Shown: one piece after another, positions 60,634 through 64,000 of the stretch | Numbering within the stretch: the stretch's first letter is position 1 | How the letters are laid out: each line of letters opens with the position of its first letter | From: Streptomyces canus | Lineage (GTDB): Bacteria; Actinomycetota; Actinomycetes; Streptomycetales; Streptomycetaceae | DNA: 64,000 nucleotides | Direction of reading: 5' to 3' | Assembly: GCF_030816965.1 (NCBI RefSeq) | Contig: NZ_JAUSYQ010000002.1 | Location: 3,815,001-3,879,000 of the forward strand | Notes under the pieces: model-generated | Database searches by the model: none | What the model was told of the DNA's origin: nothing | The model's input: the letters and a program-made list of their open reading frames with translations, nothing else | Program-made: the position numbers and the translations under genes

Positions 60634-61139
60634 CGCACAACACCGAGCTGACCCCGAAGTTCCATCCGGAACTGACCCCGCCCCTTGAGGAGCTCGAGGC
60701 GCAGGAACGCCGCCTGGTCTTCCGGCAGTTCACGTACGACGACGCGTGGGCGCTGGGATCCCTGCTGGTCGAGCTGGCCCGGGAGCGGCAGGCGCCGGTG
60801 GCCATCGACATCCACCGCGGCGGCCAGCAGCTCTTCCACGCCGCCCTGCCGGGCTCCACCCCGGACAACGACGCCTGGATCGACCGCAAGCGCCGGGTCG
60901 TGGAGCGCTACGGCTCCGCCTCCTACCTGGTCGGTGCCCGCTTCCGCGCCAAGGGCAGCACCTTCGAGGAGTCCTCGCGGCTGGACCCGGACGAGTACGC
61001 GGCCCACGGCGGCTCCTTCCCCATCACGGTGGAGGGCGTGGGCGTCGTCGGCACGGTGACGGTCTCGGGCCTGCCCCAGCTCCAGGACCACCGTTTCGTG
61101 GTCGAGGTGCTGGAGGAGTTCCTGAGCAAGGACCGATAG
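60630..61139 (+). CDS. UPF0303/heme-degrading-domain-like protein
   Basis: 169 residues from the GTG at 60630, overlapping the oxidoreductase stop. Conserved AWALGSLLVELARERQAPVA and IDIHRGGQQLFHAALPGSTP match the UPF0303 group annotated as heme-degrading-domain proteins. Its biochemical role is uncertain. Co-expression with the oxidoreductase is likely. Confidence 0.82.
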   Translation: MTHNTELTPKFHPELTPPLEELEAQERRLVFRQFTYDDAWALGSLLVELARERQAPVAIDIHRGGQQLFHAALPGSTPDNDAWIDRKRRVVERYGSASYLVGARFRAKGSTFEESSRLDPDEYAAHGGSFPITVEGVGVVGTVTVSGLPQLQDHRFVVEVLEEFLSKDR

Positions 61140-61185
61140 TCCGGGACAGGAATTATCGCCGGGGCCTCCCACGTTGGCACCTGCC

Positions 61186-62043
61186 ATGAAGGAGACCATC
61201 GGAAAGTACGGCATCTGGAACGGCGGCGGCCTGCGTTCGGAGGACCCGTCCCAGCGGGGCGAACGCGCCGAGGCCGCCGCCGAGTTGGCGGAACTCGGGT
61301 TCGGCGCGATCTGGCTGGGCGGCAGCAGTTCGGCCGCCAACGCCGCCCCGCTGCTCGAGGCGACCTCCCGGATCGCCGTCGGCACCAGCATCCAGAGCAT
61401 CTGGGACCACGAACCGGAGTCCGCCGCCGCGAGCTTCACCGACCTGAACGCCGCCCACCCCGGCCGTTTCGTCCTGGGCCTGGGCGTCAGCCACGCCAAG
61501 CTCGCCGACCAGTACCGGCGCCCGTACTCGGCCCTGGTGGCCTACCTGGACGCCCTGGACGAGGCGGGAGTCCCTGCCGAAAGCCGCGTGCTGGCCGCGC
61601 TGGGCCCCAAAACCATCGCGCTGGCCCGGGACCGCGCGGCCGGCTCGATCCCGTATCTGATCACCGCGGAGCAGACGGCACGGTCCCGCGAACTGCTGGG
61701 CGAGGCACCCCTGTTGGCACCGGAGCTGAAGGTCGTCCTCGAATCCGACCCCACCAAGGCCCGCAGCGTGGCCCGCGACTACCTCGCCATCTACCTGGGC
61801 CTGCCCAACTACACCAACAACTTCCTCCGCAACGGCTTCACGGAGGACGACCTGAAGGACGGCGGCAGCGACCGCCTGGTCGACGCGGTCTACGCCTGGG
61901 GCACGGACGAGAAGATCCGCGCCCGTATCGACGAGTTCATCGAGGCGGGCGCGGACCATGTGGCCCTGCAGATCGTGGACGGAGGCCCGCGCTACGACCT
62001 CCCGAGGCAGGCCTGGCGCAGGCTGGCGTCGCTACTGGGGTGA
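61186..62043 (+). CDS. LLM-class F420-dependent oxidoreductase
   Basis: 285 residues from the ATG at 61186. N-terminus KYGIWNGGGLRSEDPSQRGE and ELGFGAIWLGGSS, then RFVLGLGVSHAKLADQYRRP. This matches the F420-type subset of luciferase-like proteins in actinobacteria. It is 46 bp after the previous gene and may be in the same operon. Substrate unknown. Confidence 0.84.
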   Translation: MKETIGKYGIWNGGGLRSEDPSQRGERAEAAAELAELGFGAIWLGGSSSAANAAPLLEATSRIAVGTSIQSIWDHEPESAAASFTDLNAAHPGRFVLGLGVSHAKLADQYRRPYSALVAYLDALDEAGVPAESRVLAALGPKTIALARDRAAGSIPYLITAEQTARSRELLGEAPLLAPELKVVLESDPTKARSVARDYLAIYLGLPNYTNNFLRNGFTEDDLKDGGSDRLVDAVYAWGTDEKIRARIDEFIEAGADHVALQIVDGGPRYDLPRQAWRRLASLLG

Positions 62044-62165
62044 CTGGACCCACCCAGGGGCGCGGGACTGTGTCCATGTGCGGCTCCGCCGCGTGGGCGC
62101 GACAGGCCGCAGACGGCCCGCGGTCGCCGGACAACGCGCAGTCCCCGGCTCTCCCAGCGGAGCGC

Positions 62166-63023
62166 CTACGCGTCCTTGAACTCCTGGCGCTGACGCCCGA
62201 GCCCCGAGATCTCCAGTTCCACCACATCCCCGGACCGGAGATAGGGCTTGGGCTCGGGCTCCCCCATCGCGACCCCGGCCGGTGTGCCGGTGTTGATGAC
62301 GTCTCCGGGGTACAGGGTCATGAACTGGCTGACGTACCGCACCACTTCACCGACCGGGAAGATCTGCTCGGCGGTCGTGCCGTTCTGCTTCTGCTCTCCG
62401 TTGACCCACAGCTTCAGGGACAGATTCTGCGGATCGGGAACCTCGTCCGCGGTCACCAGCCAGGGCCCCAGGGGATTGAAGGTCTCGCAGTTCTTCCCCT
62501 TGTCCCACGTCCCCCCGCGCTCGATCTGGAACTCCCGCTCGGACACGTCGTGCGCCACCGCGTACCCGGCGACATGGGCGAGCCCCTCCGCCGCGGACTC
62601 CAGGTAGCGGGCCGTACGCCCGATGACGACCGCCAGCTCGACCTCCCAGTCGGTCTTCACCGACCGCCGGGGCACCAGCACCGTGTCGTAAGGGCCCACC
62701 ACCGTGTCCGCGGCCTTGAAGAAGATCACCGGCTCGGCGGGCGGCTCGGCCCCCGTCTCGCGCGCGTGGTCGTGATAGTTGAGCCCGATGCAGACGATCT
62801 TCCCGATCCGGGCGATCGGCGGCCCGACGCGCAGCCCCGTGGCGTCCAGCGCCGGCAGTTCCCCGGCCTCCGCGGCCGAACGGACCCGGCCGAGTGCCGC
62901 GTCGTCGGCGAGCAGCGTCCCGTCGATGTCGTCCACGACACCGGACAGGTCCCGCAGGACCCCGTCGGCGTCGAGCAGCGCGGGCGTCTCCGTTCCCGCC
63001 GTACCGACTCGCAGCAGCTTCAT
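62166..63023 (-). CDS. Fumarylacetoacetate-hydrolase-family protein
   Basis: 285 residues from the ATG at 63023. Family core KIVCIGLNYHDHARETG, the metal-binding Glu pair in KTDWEVELAVVIG and NTGTPAGVAMG near the end. Members cleave C-C bonds or decarboxylate keto acids in aromatic and sugar-acid breakdown. Convergent with the LLM gene across 122 bp. Substrate unknown. Confidence 0.87.
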   Translation of the reverse strand: MKLLRVGTAGTETPALLDADGVLRDLSGVVDDIDGTLLADDAALGRVRSAAEAGELPALDATGLRVGPPIARIGKIVCIGLNYHDHARETGAEPPAEPVIFFKAADTVVGPYDTVLVPRRSVKTDWEVELAVVIGRTARYLESAAEGLAHVAGYAVAHDVSEREFQIERGGTWDKGKNCETFNPLGPWLVTADEVPDPQNLSLKLWVNGEQKQNGTTAEQIFPVGEVVRYVSQFMTLYPGDVINTGTPAGVAMGEPEPKPYLRSGDVVELEISGLGRQRQEFKDA

Positions 63024-63139
63024 GATCACTATCTCCCTCGATTGCGGGGCGCCAGCCGACGGGTGCAGCCATCGGATGACTGGTCGATCCTCCAAGCTGA
63101 GTGTCCAGTCCGCAATACCTGGTTCACGGACTGGACCGG

Positions 63140-63853
63140 TCAGCGGTAGAGGGCCGCCCTCTCGACCGCGGCCCACGTCGAACTGGTCACCACATACAGC
63201 GCTGCCGCCAGGGGCACCACGGCCACGGTGAAGAGGGTGAAGAAGGACATGAACGGCATCACCTTGCTCATCGCGCCCGCCCCGGGCACCGGCTGCCCGT
63301 CCGTCACCGGCATGACCGGGTTCGCGGCCATCATCCGCTTCGTGCGGCGGTAGTTGAAGGTCGCCACCACGATCACGAACGCGAACAGGCAGACGTACAC
63401 GAGCCCCGCTCCCTGGAACATCCCGCCGTCCCCGAGCGCGTCCGCCCAGCGCCCGCCGAGCGGTGCGGCGAACAGCTCGTGGCCGAGCAGTTCGTTGGCC
63501 TTCCCGCCGATCGTCGTGTTGGAGAAGAGGTGGTAGAGCAGGAAGAACGCCGGCATCTGGAACATCACGGGCAGGCAGCCGGTCAGCGGTGAGACCTTCT
63601 CCTCGGCGTGCAGTTCCAGCATCGCCTTCTGGAGCTTGTCGGGGTTGCCCTTGTGCTTCGTGCGCAGCTCGGCGATCTTCGGCTGGAGCCTGGTGCGGGC
63701 CTTCTGACCGCGGGCGGCGGCGCGGGACAGGGGGTGCACGAGCAGTCGTACGAAAGCGGTGAACAGGACGATCGCGGCGGCGGCCGCGGTGGCGCCGAAC
63801 AGGGGGTGGAGCAGGTCGGCGAGATGCTGGACCAGATCAGCGAAGACGGACAT
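63140..63853 (-). CDS. YidC/Oxa1-type membrane insertase, paralogue
   Basis: 237 residues with five predicted helices, about half the length of the oriC-linked YidC. The conserved core LPVMFQMPAFFLLYHLFS and the cytoplasmic loop ARTRLQPKIAELRTKHKGNP are present. It has no rnpA or rpmH beside it, so it is a second, accessory insertase. It may serve a limited set of membrane proteins. ATG at 63853 with GGAGGG upstream. Confidence 0.85.
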   Translation of the reverse strand: MSVFADLVQHLADLLHPLFGATAAAAAIVLFTAFVRLLVHPLSRAAARGQKARTRLQPKIAELRTKHKGNPDKLQKAMLELHAEEKVSPLTGCLPVMFQMPAFFLLYHLFSNTTIGGKANELLGHELFAAPLGGRWADALGDGGMFQGAGLVYVCLFAFVIVVATFNYRRTKRMMAANPVMPVTDGQPVPGAGAMSKVMPFMSFFTLFTVAVVPLAAALYVVTSSTWAAVERAALYR

Positions 63854-64000
63854 GGGTGAGCCCTCCGGGGGGTCTCGTCGTGCCGGGAGTGGTGCGAGGC
63901 GGCATGACGACCCGCGCGGGGTGTCCTTACGAGAAGTGAGTCCCTACGCGACGGTCGCCGGGAGGGCGTGTCCGGGCGCTCGGGGGCGGGGGCGGCCCTT

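Noticed and set aside
1..64000. CRISPR arrays
   Set aside because: No regular direct repeats with unique spacers; the GGTGATGAC array has short, uneven spacing and no cas genes.

Overview
The window is high-GC actinobacterial DNA. Strong G/C bias at third codon positions, frequent GTG starts, ATGA/GTGA translational coupling, Tat-type lipoproteins, a BldD-regulon-type GGDEF/EAL protein and a cslA-glxA locus all point to a Streptomyces chromosome. From memory, the ceb genes, cdgA and cslA/glxA occur in the same order in S. coelicolor (about SCO2794 to SCO2838). Most of the window therefore looks like conserved arm-proximal or core chromosome with small strain-specific insertions. No prophage, integrase, transposase or CRISPR array was seen.

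Layout. 1-6.5 kb holds the cello-oligosaccharide system: regulator CebR, importer CebEFG and GH1 beta-glucosidase BglC, with two CebR boxes. 6.7-13.9 kb is a minus-strand block with a PIN toxin and a damaged antitoxin, a GH42 beta-galactosidase, a GH36 alpha-galactosidase and a sugar ABC importer. 14-18 kb carries a two-component system upstream of a secreted CBM2-GH18 chitinase. 18-23 kb holds a spermidine-synthase-like protein, an NsdA-like regulator, a histidine phosphatase and a PAP2 membrane protein. 23.1-27.2 kb is a tightly coupled three-gene operon: a four-cysteine PD-(D/E)XK nuclease, an unknown 530-residue protein and an SF1 helicase. I consider it the best candidate for an undescribed DNA-processing or defence system here.

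28.4-49.1 kb contains three identical tRNA-Lys(CTT) genes. Each is followed by a terminator, a GC hairpin, an exact or near-exact copy of the tRNA 3' half, and another terminator. Between them lie an M6-like protease, CdgA, an LLM monooxygenase and a catabolic cluster (two EutA/maleate-isomerase-like proteins, 2-hydroxyacid dehydrogenase, amidase, DUF3830 protein, EhuBCDA importer, IclR regulator). An acyl-CoA-ligase-like gene whose stop codon lies inside one tRNA half, a chitin-type LPMO with a DasR box, an SPFH protein and an NlpC/P60 hydrolase complete this stretch.

49.5-54.5 kb is the cslA-glxA pair with a convergent GH6 glucanase, which make and modify the tip-associated glycan in streptomycetes. 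55-64 kb has a class F sortase with a secreted partner, a HAD phosphatase, an LAxTG wall protein, a ROK regulator divergent from an oxidoreductase operon with a perfect palindromic operator between them, an F420-type LLM protein, an FAH-family hydrolase and a second YidC.

The main theme is polysaccharide and oligosaccharide use (cellulose, galactosides, chitin) combined with cell-surface glycan building. Starts were chosen by ribosome-binding sites, overlaps and family lengths, without alignment.
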